Assembly: GCA_963743785.1 (NCBI GenBank)
Contig: CAVURD010000014.1
Location: forward strand, 77,659-141,658
Direction: 5' to 3'
Origin: Bog-473 sp963743785
Lineage (GTDB): Bacteria > Actinomycetota > Acidimicrobiia > Acidimicrobiales > RAAP-2
DNA length: 64,000 bases
The translations under genes were made by a program, and so were the position numbers. The notes below the pieces were generated by a model that saw only the letters and a program-made list of their open reading frames with translations, searched no databases and was not told where the DNA came from. Positions 36,399 through 45,067 of this stretch are shown one piece after another. The stretch's first letter is position 1, and every line of letters begins with the position of its first letter.

Positions 36399-37106
36399 CT
36401 AGAAACCCAAGTAGTGATGACGCAAGCCGCTGTCGGCGGCGACGACCTCGGCCGAGTCGGACACCACCACTTCGCCGAGGTTGAGCACCACCGCGTGCTG
36501 GGAGACCGAGAGCGCGCTGCGTGCGTTCTGCTCGACCAGCACCACGGTCATATCCGTCCCGACGGTGTGGTCCCGCAGGAGCGCCATCAGCTGCGCGGTC
36601 ACCAGCGGCGCCAGGCCCAACGAGGGCTCATCGAGCAGGAGCAGCCGCGGCCGCGAGATCAGGGCGCGGCCAAGGACCAGCATCTGACGCTCGCCGCCCG
36701 AGAGCGTCGACGCATGACGTCGATGAAGGCCACTGAGCTGGGGAAAGAGCTCGTAGGTGGCCTCAATGGCGGCCTGACGCTCACGGTGCTTCATGCACCA
36801 CAGGGTGGCCAGTCGGAGGTTCTCCTCCACGGTCAGTTCCTCGATGATGCCCCGGCCTTCGGGAACGTGCGCCACGCCGCGGCGGGCGATGTTCTCCACC
36901 GGTCGCCCCAGGAGCTCCTCGCCGTCGAAGCGAACCGATCCCGACCGGGTGCCGACCAGGCCACTGATGGTGCGGAGCAGTGTCGTCTTGCCTGCTCCGT
37001 TGGCCCCGAGGACCGCGGTGATGGCGCCCGGCCGGGCGGAAAACGTCACCGAGGTGAGCGCGTTCACCGCCCCGTAGGAGACGCTCAGGTCCTTGATGTC
37101 AAGCAT
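36399..37106 (-). CDS. livF: Branched-chain amino acid ABC transporter ATP-binding protein LivF (system 2)
   Basis: This 235-residue ATPase has Walker A GANGAGKTTLLRTISG, signature LSGGERQMLVLGRAL and Walker B RLLLLDEPSLGLAP, with the LivF segment RGVAHVPEGRGIIEELTVEENL. Its start overlaps the livG stop by 8 bases. It is distinct in sequence from the LivF of system 1, so the two systems are not a recent tandem copy. Confidence 0.93.
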   Translation of the reverse strand: MLDIKDLSVSYGAVNALTSVTFSARPGAITAVLGANGAGKTTLLRTISGLVGTRSGSVRFDGEELLGRPVENIARRGVAHVPEGRGIIEELTVEENLRLATLWCMKHRERQAAIEATYELFPQLSGLHRRHASTLSGGERQMLVLGRALISRPRLLLLDEPSLGLAPLVTAQLMALLRDHTVGTDMTVVLVEQNARSALSVSQHAVVLNLGEVVVSDSAEVVAADSGLRHHYLGF

Positions 37107-37941
37107 CGCCGGACTCCCGGGCGTCGACCGACGAATCGTGGATCTCGTCGCCGAGGTACGCCGTAGTCACCTCGCTGTTGGACCGAACCACCTCCGGCGT
37201 GCCATCGGCGATGACCCGACCGAAGTTCAACACCACCAGCCGATCGCACACCGACATGACCAGGTCCATATGGTGCTCGACGACCAGGACGCCCATCCGA
37301 TCGCTGAGACTCCGGATGAGCGTCGCCAGGTCATCGATCTCGGCGTTGGAGAGCCCGCTGGCCGGCTCATCGAGCAGGAGCAGGCTCGGGTCCGCGATCA
37401 GCACCCGGGCCAGCGCCGTGCGCTTTTGAATGGCGTAGGGCAGGACGGCAGGGTGATGGTGGGCGTAGCCCCCCACGCCGAGCTCGTCGAGCAACTCCCG
37501 AGCACGTGTCGCGGCTCGTTGCTCCTCCCGACTGGAGCGCCACAGGCCGAGGAAGGCGGATCCGATATCCGCCCGCAACCCGACTTGGGCGCCCGCCATC
37601 ACGTTCTCCAACACCGTCAGCCCGGCAAAGAGGCCGACGCCCTGAAGCGTCCGGGCGATCCCGAGCTTGGTCAGACCGTGCGGGTGCACATGCCGCAGTG
37701 ACGTCCCGTCGTAGGTGACCACTCCCGAGTCGGCCCGTACAAACCCGGAGATGACATTGAAGAGCGTGGTCTTCCCAGCTCCATTGGGCCCGATCACGCC
37801 GACGATCTCCCCCTGATCGGCCGACATGGAGACCTGGTCCAGGGCCAGAAGCCCTCCGAAACCCACACTCAACTCGGCGACCCGGAGCGTCTTGCCATCA
37901 CCCTCGGAGCGAGCACGCGGCGCGGACTCAACTGAGGTCAT
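37099..37941 (-). CDS. livG: Branched-chain amino acid ABC transporter ATP-binding protein LivG (system 2)
   Basis: This 280-residue ATPase has Walker A GPNGAGKTTLFNVISG, the LivG segment LGIARTLQGVGLFAGLTVLENVMAG and Walker B SLLLLDEPASGLSNAE. The signature region reads AVLPYAIQKRTALARVL, which replaces the canonical LSGGQ as is common in LivG. It is the first gene of the operon livG-livF-livH-livM-binding protein, an order different from system 1 in which the binding protein comes first. Confidence 0.92.
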   Translation of the reverse strand: MTSVESAPRARSEGDGKTLRVAELSVGFGGLLALDQVSMSADQGEIVGVIGPNGAGKTTLFNVISGFVRADSGVVTYDGTSLRHVHPHGLTKLGIARTLQGVGLFAGLTVLENVMAGAQVGLRADIGSAFLGLWRSSREEQRAATRARELLDELGVGGYAHHHPAVLPYAIQKRTALARVLIADPSLLLLDEPASGLSNAEIDDLATLIRSLSDRMGVLVVEHHMDLVMSVCDRLVVLNFGRVIADGTPEVVRSNSEVTTAYLGDEIHDSSVDARESGDA

Positions 37942-38521
37942 CTAAGTCCCGAGGACCAAAAAGGGATCTACGGCCAAAATGGCACACCCGTTCAGCGGCA
38001 TTCCCAACCCACCCCCTTTCGGCACATCGAACATTACCGACATTGCAACTCAATTGCATTGGGTTCGTCATGGACTCGACTCGTGGGTACTCACCGTTGG
38101 GTACTGCTACACCAACAGCGGGGTGCCTTCAGGTCTCTGGTAAGGCAGCGCAAGTCAACGCTCAACAACTAGCGGTGGAAGCCGCACGAACATTCGTTGG
38201 GCTGGCCGGCCTGGTGACGTTACCGATCTCGATTTGTGGGACGCAGTGCCGAATGAAAGGGCCTCGGCGGAACTTGAATCCCCAGGGAATAGCGGCACCA
38301 CTCGATTCATCTCTTCGATTGGTTCCACGCCCTCCGATGCACCCGAACCGCCCACGACTCCATCAGCACCTCGCATAACTCCAACTATTCATGGATTAGT
38401 TCTGTTCGCGAGAGTTGCCTGCCCATAAGCGGCGCGTCGGGGATAGGCCGATAGACGATTCAGGATGAACTTTTGGGGACAGTTCGTCTTTGCGGTCAGA
38501 TATGGTTACAACGAGCCCGGG
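37942..38521. other. Intergenic region, promoter of liv operon 2
   Basis: About 580 bases lie between livG and a VOC gene. The base composition is more AT-rich than in the flanks. Short open frames here (for example 38043-38378) have no recognisable protein character or ribosome site. The livG-proximal part must hold the operon promoter, but I cannot assign -35/-10 boxes with confidence. Confidence 0.4.
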
Positions 38522-38939
38522 TCACTTGGACTGTGTGAAGCGCAGCTTGTTCCCCGATGGGTCATGGAATTGGGCGTCTATTCCGTATGGCATTTCCGTG
38601 GGTTCCATGATGAACTCCACGCCGCGGTCCTTTAGCTCAAGGAAGGTCGCCTGGCAGTCGTCTGTTGCGAAGTGGAAACTGCCAATCACTCCTTGGGCGA
38701 TAAAATCACGCAGCTGCTTGGCCAGGTCGCCGTCGACTACTGGTGGACCTGGAACCGTCAAGATAAACGACAAATCGGGCTGACTGGTGGGACCAACCGT
38801 CAGCCAACGGTAGTTACCCATTTCTGCAACGGTGACATCCTCGCGCACTTCCATGCCCAGCTTCTTGGTGTAGAAGTCAAGCGCCTCGTCCTGATCATGG
38901 ACCCCAAACCGTTGCGTGAGTCAGCTTCTCGAGCACCAT
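38522..38939 (-). CDS. VOC family protein of the AraC/VOC pair, one frameshift
   Basis: The start MVLEKLTHATVW is followed near 38910 by a G-run one base too long (TTTGGGG); in the corrected frame VHDQDEALDFYTKKLGMEVREDVTVAEMGNYRW continues to DAQFHDPSGNKLRFTQSK. Corrected length is about 138 residues, a complete VOC domain. Two adjacent ATGs (38942, 38939) follow GGAGG; the second has the better spacing. It lies 31 bases after the AraC gene on the same strand, a pairing common in actinobacteria. Substrate unknown. Confidence 0.78.
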
Positions 38940-38970
38940 CATTCCTCCGTCCGTCGATCTTGAAATGACC

Positions 38971-39408
38971 TTAAACAGTTCGTTTGGCGTTGTCTTCTCG
39001 AAAACTGCTGTTCTGGTGTGGACGCCCCCAGGCTTGCAGCACGCAGGCCGGTATACGAGCTCGATCGGTGGCCGGCGGGAACTTTGCTCGGTAGGCAGTT
39101 GGCGAGCAGCCGAAGTAGCGCGCGAAGGAGGTCGTGAATGAGCCGACACTGTCGAGTCCGACGCTCACACAGAGGTCTGCGACTTTACGATCAGTATTGC
39201 GAAGGAGCGCTGCTGCTCTTTCCAGTCGGCGCGTCAGTACGTAATGGTGAGGTGCCTCACCAAACGTCCTACGGAACTCTCGGCTGAAGTGTGCCGGAGA
39301 CAATCGAGCAGCGTCGGCGAGGACCGGAATCGCCAGTGGCTCGAAGTATCTGCAGTCCATCAAATCTTTGGCCCGAAGCAGGTGGCGAGCACGAGGAACA
39401 GAAGCCAC
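38971..39408 (-). CDS. AraC-family transcriptional regulator
   Basis: The protein (~145 residues from GTG 39408; an ATG at 39471 would add 21) is a bare AraC DNA-binding domain. It has VPRARHLLRAKDLMDCRYFEPL, the first HTH AIPVLADAARLSPAHFSREFRRTFGE and the second HTH KVADLCVSVGLDSVGSFTTSFARYFGCSPTAYR. The tail RIPACVLQAWGRP is typical of the AraC partner of glyoxalase genes. It probably regulates the VOC gene downstream. No ligand-binding domain is present. Confidence 0.85.
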   Translation of the reverse strand: MASVPRARHLLRAKDLMDCRYFEPLAIPVLADAARLSPAHFSREFRRTFGEAPHHYVLTRRLERAAALLRNTDRKVADLCVSVGLDSVGSFTTSFARYFGCSPTAYRAKFPPATDRARIPACVLQAWGRPHQNSSFREDNAKRTV

Positions 39409-39471
39409 ATTCTCCAGTATTGTCGGAGAGCGACACGAGTGCCTGGCCCAGCCACCACGCGATAACTTCAC

Positions 39472-39917
39472 GCCAGACCCGTCGAGTTTGTGCTGAACCA
39501 GCCAACTGATCGAGCGGGATCCTCAATATCAAACAGGTATCTAACCGAGACCCGGCGCTCGTCGGGATCAGGTCGAGCCGGTCTTGTCTCGCCTCTCTAG
39601 GCCCGGGTGTCCCCATAAGTTAATCGACCGCTGCGCACCAGAGTCGCCCAGTACGCCGGGTTCGCAACACCCTGCAGCCACAAATGGAGAGTCGGTGCTT
39701 CCTTTCGCGAGCATGGTTACGTGTCGAAGTTGAATAGCCCGTAGCTGGGGTTACCAATGACCAACTATTCGTTCGGGGACCTGGTCGTCGGATGGGAAGT
39801 TCGCCCAGGAACATCAATCGCGACTGGACAAGAGGGGCACGTGTCGCTTGGGATAGACGGACAACGATTCCCTTTTCATTCGCTTTGGGACGTGAATGAA
39901 ATCGAGAAAGGCAGATC
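39472..39917. other. Intergenic region between AraC and SDR genes
   Basis: About 445 bases are AT-richer than average and hold the divergent promoters of the AraC and SDR genes. Frames on both strands (for example 39620-40165 minus) do not look like protein. AGAAAGGCAG precedes the SDR start. Confidence 0.4.
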
Positions 39918-40757
39918 ATGACCTTGAACTGGCTCATAACTGGTAGTTCTCGCGGCTTTGGATGGGAGCTCGCCAAAGCTGCGCTTGACCGCGGCGACAA
40001 CCTCGTCGCTACAGCTCGGCGTCCAGAGCAGCTCGACCCACTGGTCAAGTCGTACGGCGAGAGCGTCAACACCGTCGCACTCGATGTCACCGACGCCGCC
40101 TCCGCACGCGCCGCGGTCCAGACGGCGATCGACAACTTCGGATCCCTCGACGTCGTGGTGAACAACGCCGGTTACGCCAACAGCGCCCCAATTGAAGAGA
40201 TGGCTGATGATGACTTTCGGGCGCAAATCGAGACGAACCTGTTCGGGGTGTTCAACGTCACCAAGGCTGCCCTTCCGGTCCTGCACAAACAACGTTCCGG
40301 TCACTTCGTCCAATTTTCCTCGATCGGTGGCCGAGTCGGCGGATCTCCCGGGTTGGGTGCGTACCAGACTGCGAAGTTTGGCGTCGAAGGCTTCTCCGAG
40401 GTCCTCAACGCCGAGGTGAAGCCGCTCGGCATCAAAGTCACCATTATCGAGCCCGGTGGGTTCCGCACCGACTGGGGTGGCTCATCCATGGGAACGCAGC
40501 CGGTGGGCGACGACTACGAGCAGACGGTCGGCGAGATGAACCGTTACCGCGAGTCCACTGTTGCGACCTGGCGAGGTGACCCGGTCCGGGCGGCCAGGAT
40601 CATTCTCGACCTCGTCGACTTGGACGATCCGCCACTGCGCTTGTTGCTCGGTGCCGGCGCGGTCGAATCCGCGGCAAAGTCCTCCCAGGCTCGCGCTCAG
40701 GAAGCCGAACAATGGGCCGACGTCAGTCTGTCAGCCGACTTTCCGGACGGCGAGTAA
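39918..40757 (+). CDS. Short-chain dehydrogenase/reductase (SDR)
   Basis: This 279-residue SDR has ITGSSRGFGWELAKAALDRGD (TGxxxGxG), ATARRPEQ (NADP preference), VVVNNAGYAN, the serine in VQFSSIGGRVG and the YQTAKFGVEGF Tyr/Lys pair. The FGVEGFSEVLNAEVKPLGIKVTIIEPGGFRTDW segment is typical of oxidoreductases annotated as SDR-family NAD(P)-dependent. It ends 8 bases before the PPOX gene, so they are probably co-transcribed. Codon use is slightly less GC-rich than in the liv operons. Confidence 0.9.
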   Translation: MTLNWLITGSSRGFGWELAKAALDRGDNLVATARRPEQLDPLVKSYGESVNTVALDVTDAASARAAVQTAIDNFGSLDVVVNNAGYANSAPIEEMADDDFRAQIETNLFGVFNVTKAALPVLHKQRSGHFVQFSSIGGRVGGSPGLGAYQTAKFGVEGFSEVLNAEVKPLGIKVTIIEPGGFRTDWGGSSMGTQPVGDDYEQTVGEMNRYRESTVATWRGDPVRAARIILDLVDLDDPPLRLLLGAGAVESAAKSSQARAQEAEQWADVSLSADFPDGE

Positions 40758-40765
40758 CCCTCGAG

Positions 40766-41170
40766 GTGGACATCCGAACGATGCGCAGGCGCGTCCATGA
40801 AGCTCGCGTCGGTCGCTTGGCCACCGTCCGTCCTGACGGACGGCCTCACGTCGTGCCCTGTTGCTTCGCTGTTGAGGGCGAGCTCATCTACTCGGCGGTC
40901 GATGCCAAGCCAAAGACGTCCTTGGCGCTGCGCCGGCTCGAGAACGTGCGAGTGACCCCTTCGGTGTCCTTGCTGATCGACCACTACGGCGAGGACTGGT
41001 CGACCCTGTGGTGGATCCGCATCGATGGGACCGCCCGGGTGATCGAATCGGGTGGCCAGCGCGAGCGGGCGCTCGATCACCTTCGCTCCAAGTACGAGCA
41101 GTACGTGCGAGAGCCGCCGCCTGGTCCTGTGATCGCCATCGAGATCACCGCCTGGCGGGCTTGGCCTTAG
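40766..41170 (+). CDS. PPOX-class F420-dependent oxidoreductase (TIGR03668, Rv0121-like)
   Basis: This 134-residue split-barrel protein contains VHEARVGRLATVRPDGRPHVVPCCFAVEGELIYSAVD, KTSLALRRLENVRVTPSVSLLIDHYGEDW and LWWIRIDGTARVI, the pattern of the Rv0121 subfamily. Members bind F420 or flavin. GTG 40766 is chosen by homology; ATG 40781 is an alternative. It follows the SDR by 8 bases. Confidence 0.85.
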   Translation: MDIRTMRRRVHEARVGRLATVRPDGRPHVVPCCFAVEGELIYSAVDAKPKTSLALRRLENVRVTPSVSLLIDHYGEDWSTLWWIRIDGTARVIESGGQRERALDHLRSKYEQYVREPPPGPVIAIEITAWRAWP

Positions 41171-41512
41171 CGGAGCCACGCCTTTGGCAAATGCGCGCTC
41201 GGAAGAAGATCGTTCGCCCGGTGGGACTTGGCTCATCCCAAGGCCATGCGAACGCCCCAAACCTTCCCGCCCCTTCACCCGCCGCATATCCGCGGATCAG
41301 AACCTGAATCACTTCGGACCTTTTTGGTGACTTGGGTGCCAAGGAAAGCGCTGTTCAGAAGGTAACTGAGTTGTCGGTTGGGTGACCGCCATGCACCCCG
41401 TTTTCCGCGAGATCACGCCCGTGGGCTCTTGAAACTAAGCCACCGAGCGAAGACGCACGGGACCCTGTTCCCCCGTTCTCCTTTCCATCCTGCATCGCGA
41501 TATCATGATGTC
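41171..41512. other. Intergenic region with the toxin-antitoxin promoter
   Basis: No gene is visible in these 342 bases. At the right end TATCAT (41501-41506) sits six bases before the antitoxin ATG, with no ribosome site, which suggests a leaderless transcript. The palindrome ATCATGAT (41502-41509) overlaps it and could be the autorepression site of the RHH antitoxin. Confidence 0.4.
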
Positions 41513-41722
41513 ATGGCTAAGCAAACCACTGTACGACTGCCAGAGGATCTGGCTGAAGAGGCGGAAGCGGTTGCACGCGTCAATGGCATCAGTGTCAATG
41601 CGCTCATCATCGAGTCGCTCTCGGCAGAGATCGCCCGGGTTCGAGCTGACAAGGAGTTCACGACCCGAGTCAGCAAGCTCCTCAAGCGAGATAAGGAGCT
41701 GCTCGACCGGCTTGCCCGGTGA
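41513..41722 (+). CDS. Ribbon-helix-helix antitoxin
   Basis: This 69-residue protein reads MAKQTTVRLPEDLAEEAEAVARVNGISVNALIIESLSAEI, a complete Arc/CopG-type RHH domain, followed by a charged helix (RVSKLLKRDKELLDRLAR) that would bind the toxin. It overlaps the Doc gene by 4 bases (GTGA). RHH antitoxins repress their own operon and neutralise the toxin. Confidence 0.88.
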   Translation: MAKQTTVRLPEDLAEEAEAVARVNGISVNALIIESLSAEIARVRADKEFTTRVSKLLKRDKELLDRLAR

Positions 41723-42160
41723 CCCGATTCATTACTCTCGCTGAATTCTGGTGGCTCGCCGAGCAGGTTACCGGAATCAATGCCGAAGTTTTGGGCAAGT
41801 CCGGAAGTCATAACCTCGCCGACTCGGCACTTCATGCCCCTCAAGCCAGCTTCGGCGGTCAAGACTTCTACCCAGACTTGATCGACAAGGCAGCCGTACT
41901 TGCATGTCGCATGGCGTGGAATCATCCACTGCCCGACGGCAACAAAAGAGCGAGTTGGGCGTGTCTCGTGACCTTCCTCGCTCTGAATGATGTCGTCTGG
42001 GAGCCTGACCTACTTGACGTCGTTGAGGCTGAGTCGGCGATCCTGCCGTGGCGCACACGAGGTCGATGAAGCTTGGTTTGCCAACTGGCTCCGCCAACGA
42101 ATCCGTCCTCGTAGGTCACATGGGAAGGTCGGGCGGGCTCGGTGCGCTGGCATCTTCTGA
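41719..42160 (+). CDS. Doc-type (Fic fold) toxin, C-terminal frameshift
   Basis: Starting at GTG 41719, the protein has the Fic/Doc core: RFITLAEFWWLAEQVTG and the active-site loop NHPLPDGNKRASWACLVTFL (family HxFx(D/A)(G/N)(N/K)(K/R)). Doc toxins phosphorylate elongation factor Tu. As sequenced the frame stops at 42069; two missing G in CTGCC and GCGCA near 42043-42055 would restore ILAVAAHEVDEAWFANWLRQRIRPR, the usual Doc C-terminus, with a stop at 42160. The active site is intact in either case. It pairs with an RHH antitoxin rather than the Phd type. Confidence 0.8.
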
Positions 42161-42264
42161 GGGTGTGTGAGGAATGTGGGGTGGTTAGAGGTATGTACAC
42201 GATTCTTGTCGTTGGATGACATGACGAGGAACCCGACGTGAGACGTAGCAGCCGGGTTGGGATG

Positions 42265-42730
42265 CTAGCTCGCCAGGTCCTTGAACACCGACGTACTGGT
42301 GGGAGTCTCGGCGGCCACCGGAAAGTGGAACCCGCAGACCGGGCAGGGCTCGGACAAGGTCTTCTGCTCGTACTCGAGCTCGTAGGCACTTGTCCTCGAA
42401 CTTGCCACAGGTGGGGCAGATGCGCAGGAGCCTGGTGCCCACCAGCTCGAAGTTGTTGATGATGTCCTCCATGATGGCTCCGTTGGCCGCCCACTCCTTG
42501 GCGTGCTTGTGGTACGTGTCCATGTGCCAGTCGTTGAGCGCCTCCTTGCTCGCCCACATGCTGACCTCGTTGTACCAGCCGGGTTCGTCGGGGTGCTCCC
42601 ACCAGGTGAGGTGGAGAAACCCGGCTTGGTCATCAAGTGGTGGCGGACGTCGTTGAAGACGGTGCGGAACTTGTCGTAGGCGTCCGGGACTCGAAAAGCG
42701 GACTCGCTGCATGCTCAGGTAGACGGCCAT
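42265..42730 (-). CDS. Dimeric alpha-beta barrel (ABM-like) protein with C-terminal zinc ribbon, three frameshifts
   Basis: Pieced from alternating frames, the protein starts MAVYLSMQRVRF, continues VPDAYDKFRTVFNDVRHHLMTKPGF, then LHLTWWEHPDEPGWYNEVSMWASKEALNDWHMDTYHKHAKEW, and after ELVGTRLLRICPTCGKFEDKC ends YELEYEQKTLSEPCPVCGFHFPVAAETP. The first part looks like an antibiotic-biosynthesis-monooxygenase-type barrel. The end holds CPTC and CPVC, a four-cysteine zinc ribbon. Indels lie near 42695, 42615 and 42390. I do not know a named family with this combination. It sits at the left end of the amine-type cluster. Confidence 0.6.
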
Positions 42731-42815
42731 GGTCTTGCTCGGCTTCCTTTCGACTCGAAGTCAATCATTCGATGGGATCCGATCGGCTGATCGGCAGCCG
42801 CGGACGCGTCGCCAT

Positions 42816-43318
42816 TCAGACGGTGATGCCCTCCACCGCCATCTCCTTGCCGATCCGGCGCCTGACGTCGCGGGCCGTGTCGCCTTCGACGAGCCGCCTC
42901 CAGCGGGGCACCTCCGGGGTGACCACCAGCACGTGGTCGACACCCGCGGGCCCGGGCCGCCTGGGCGATGGTCTTGGCGTAGCGCCGGGTGGACGCCACC
43001 TGGCCCCAGGCTTCGACGCCGGCTCGCTCCAGGCGCTCGATGGCCTTGGCCACGAGGGCCCGTTGCTCGTCCATCTCCTTCCGGGTGGGCATGAGCCCCG
43101 GGCTGGGCAGCCCGAACGACGATCCGTAGATCCGGGCGATGGTGACGACGGCCACCGGACGGCCACCGCTGAGCTGCGACGGCCCGGCGGATCACCGCCG
43201 GCGGGATGGCGATGCCCACCGTGGCGATGAGGACGGCCGAGGACTGGGTCGGTTGCGTGTCCCACTTGGCCCTTCGGAACCGGCTCCGGGCCGGTCGGGA
43301 CTGCGGCTCCTCCACCAC
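42816..43318 (-). CDS. Universal-stress-protein-like protein, two frameshifts
   Basis: The first frame has SSAVLIATVGIAIPPAVIRRAVAAQ; a shift near 43165 leads to VAVVTIARIYGSSFGLPSPGLMPTRKEMDEQRALVAKAIERLERAGVEAWGQVASTRRYAKTIAQAARA; another near 42950 leads to GVDHVLVVTPEVPRWRRLVEGDTARDVRRRIGKEMAVEGITV. The alternation of beta strand and helix resembles UspA-type alpha/beta proteins, but the ATP-binding G-2x-G-9x-G motif is not clear. Corrected length is about 167 residues. It lies between the permease and the zinc-ribbon gene on the same strand. Confidence 0.5.
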
Positions 43319-43347
43319 GCTCGCCGGTTCGGGCGCTCACCGGCGCG

Positions 43348-44975
43348 TCAGCCGGCATCGGGGGCGTTGCCCGGCGCTGGGCTGATTCCGGCGGCCTCCA
43401 TGTCGATGGCGTCCATGTGGGCCGGGTCCAAGACGTGGGGCTCCTTCATGTCGCCGAAGTCGATGCCGCCGGGCGACCCCACCACGATGGGCAGGCGGCT
43501 CAACGGCGCCACGCCGTCCCGCCGGTCGGTCATCCTGCGCCACAGGTGCAGCGGCACGTAGGCGGCCACGACGGCGAAGCCCGAGGAGGTAGAGGGTGTG
43601 CCCTTGCCCGGGGCCGACCACGATGTCCGGCGATCCCCACCCGCCGACGAAGTAGACGAAGGTGAGGAAGAGCCCCATGGCCAAGGCGATCCATCGGACG
43701 TAGCCGGGCAGGCGGAACGGGCTGATCTGGTCCGTGCTGGAACTGGCGCACCAGAAGTACCCGAAGAGCGCCGCGATGATGGCGATGAGGTAGCCCACGT
43801 TGGAGAAGATGTAGATGCGCACCGGCGACCCGAACAGCGCCACGACCATGGCGCAGACCAGGTTGAAGAACATGGCGTGATCGGGAGCGTGGTGCTTGTT
43901 CTTGTGGGCGAAGAACTTGGGGATCAGCCGGTCTTCCGAGGCCTGGAACAGCGAGCGGCCCACACCCATGATGGCGTTGAGCACCGACAGCAGCAGGGCG
44001 CCGATGAGCGGGATGCCGATCAGGTACTTGACCCAGCCGGCGGAGCCGAAGATGTGATCGGCGAAGCTGGTGTAGAGCGGTCAACGGGTCGGAGGACTTG
44101 AGCGACGCCCCGAGCACGGCCACGAAGACGATGGCGGTGGCGGCGTAGATGAACAGCCCGTAGAGGCCCTCGGCGGTGAGGGCGATCTTGGCGTCCCGAC
44201 TGCGGGTCACGGCACTCGGCCGACGTAGCAGGCGGCCGCCTCCACGCCGATGCCGTTCCAGCTGATGACGAAGAGCCAACTCATGACGAAGGCGAACGCC
44301 GGCCGTCTTCGGATCGGCGAAGTGGAAGCCGGAGACGTTGGACCAGTGGAAGGTGCTGGGCTTGAAGACCGGCAGGATGACCAGCAGGGTGATCGGCACC
44401 ATGGAGACGATGCCGAGGACGGTGGCGAAGCCGGTGCCGAGGCGGACCCCCAGGTAGCAGGGGATGAAGAGGACCACCAGCCCGACCAGGGTGATGACCA
44501 GCACCCCGATGCCCTCCGGCGTGCCGAGGCCCCGAGCGGATCCACCGATCCGGCCCAGCGGCACATGGAACAGCACGGCGATGTAGCTGGCGGCCAGGAT
44601 CATGTTGATCGGCGCCACCGGGAACCACCCGAGCCAGTAGCTCCAACCGGACACCCCCCGATGTGGCGTGCGGTGGACTCGCCCAGGGGCCTGAAGGCTC
44701 TCGTAGGCGTAGGACGGCGTCCCTCCGGTGCGGTGCGGCCACAGGGCGGCCAGCTCCCCCATGCACAGGCACACCACCAAGGCGATCACCTGGATCCCGA
44801 TGAGGCACGGAATGGCGGCCGCCCCCATGGCCTGGACGGCGAAGGGGGTGATGCCGGTGACCAGGATGACCCCGGCCAGGCCGATGACGAAGGCACCCCG
44901 CCAGTTGATACTTCGCTCGAGCGACGTGGCCACCTCGCCGGGCGGCCCTGCGGTGACGCTGGTATCGGTGCTCAT
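43348..44975 (-). CDS. APC-family amino acid/amine permease, several frameshifts
   Basis: The start MSTDTSVTAGPPGEVATSLERSINWRGAFVIGLAGVILVTG with AFVIGLAGVILVTGITPFAVQAMG is the APC first helix. Further helices are readable in alternating frames: GWSYWLGWFPVAPINMILAASYIAVLF, IGVLVITLVGLVVLFIPCYLGV, FVMSWLFVISWNGIGVEAAACYVG, GLYGLFIYAATAIVFVAVLGASL, MLNAIMGVGRSLFQASEDRLIPKFF and IYIFSNVGYLIAIIAALFGYFWCA. Shifts lie near 44670, 44310, 44215, 44080 and 43590. Corrected length is about 540 residues. It imports an amino acid or amine, and genetic context suggests the substrate of the adjacent GS-like ligase. AAGGGAG precedes the start. Confidence 0.78.
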
Positions 44976-45067
44976 GGCTTCATCTCCCTTGAAACGGTTG
45001 AGGGTGTGGGGATTGCGCTGACTGTTCGGTGGTGCATGGGTGACGGGAGACGGGGTGGGCATGGCGG

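Noticed and set aside
38043..38378. 111-codon plus-strand frame between livG and the VOC gene
   Set aside because: No ribosome site, no domain, unlike coding sequence in neighbours.
39620..40165. 181-codon minus-strand frame in the AraC-SDR gap
   Set aside because: It overlaps the SDR start, has skewed composition and no recognisable motif.
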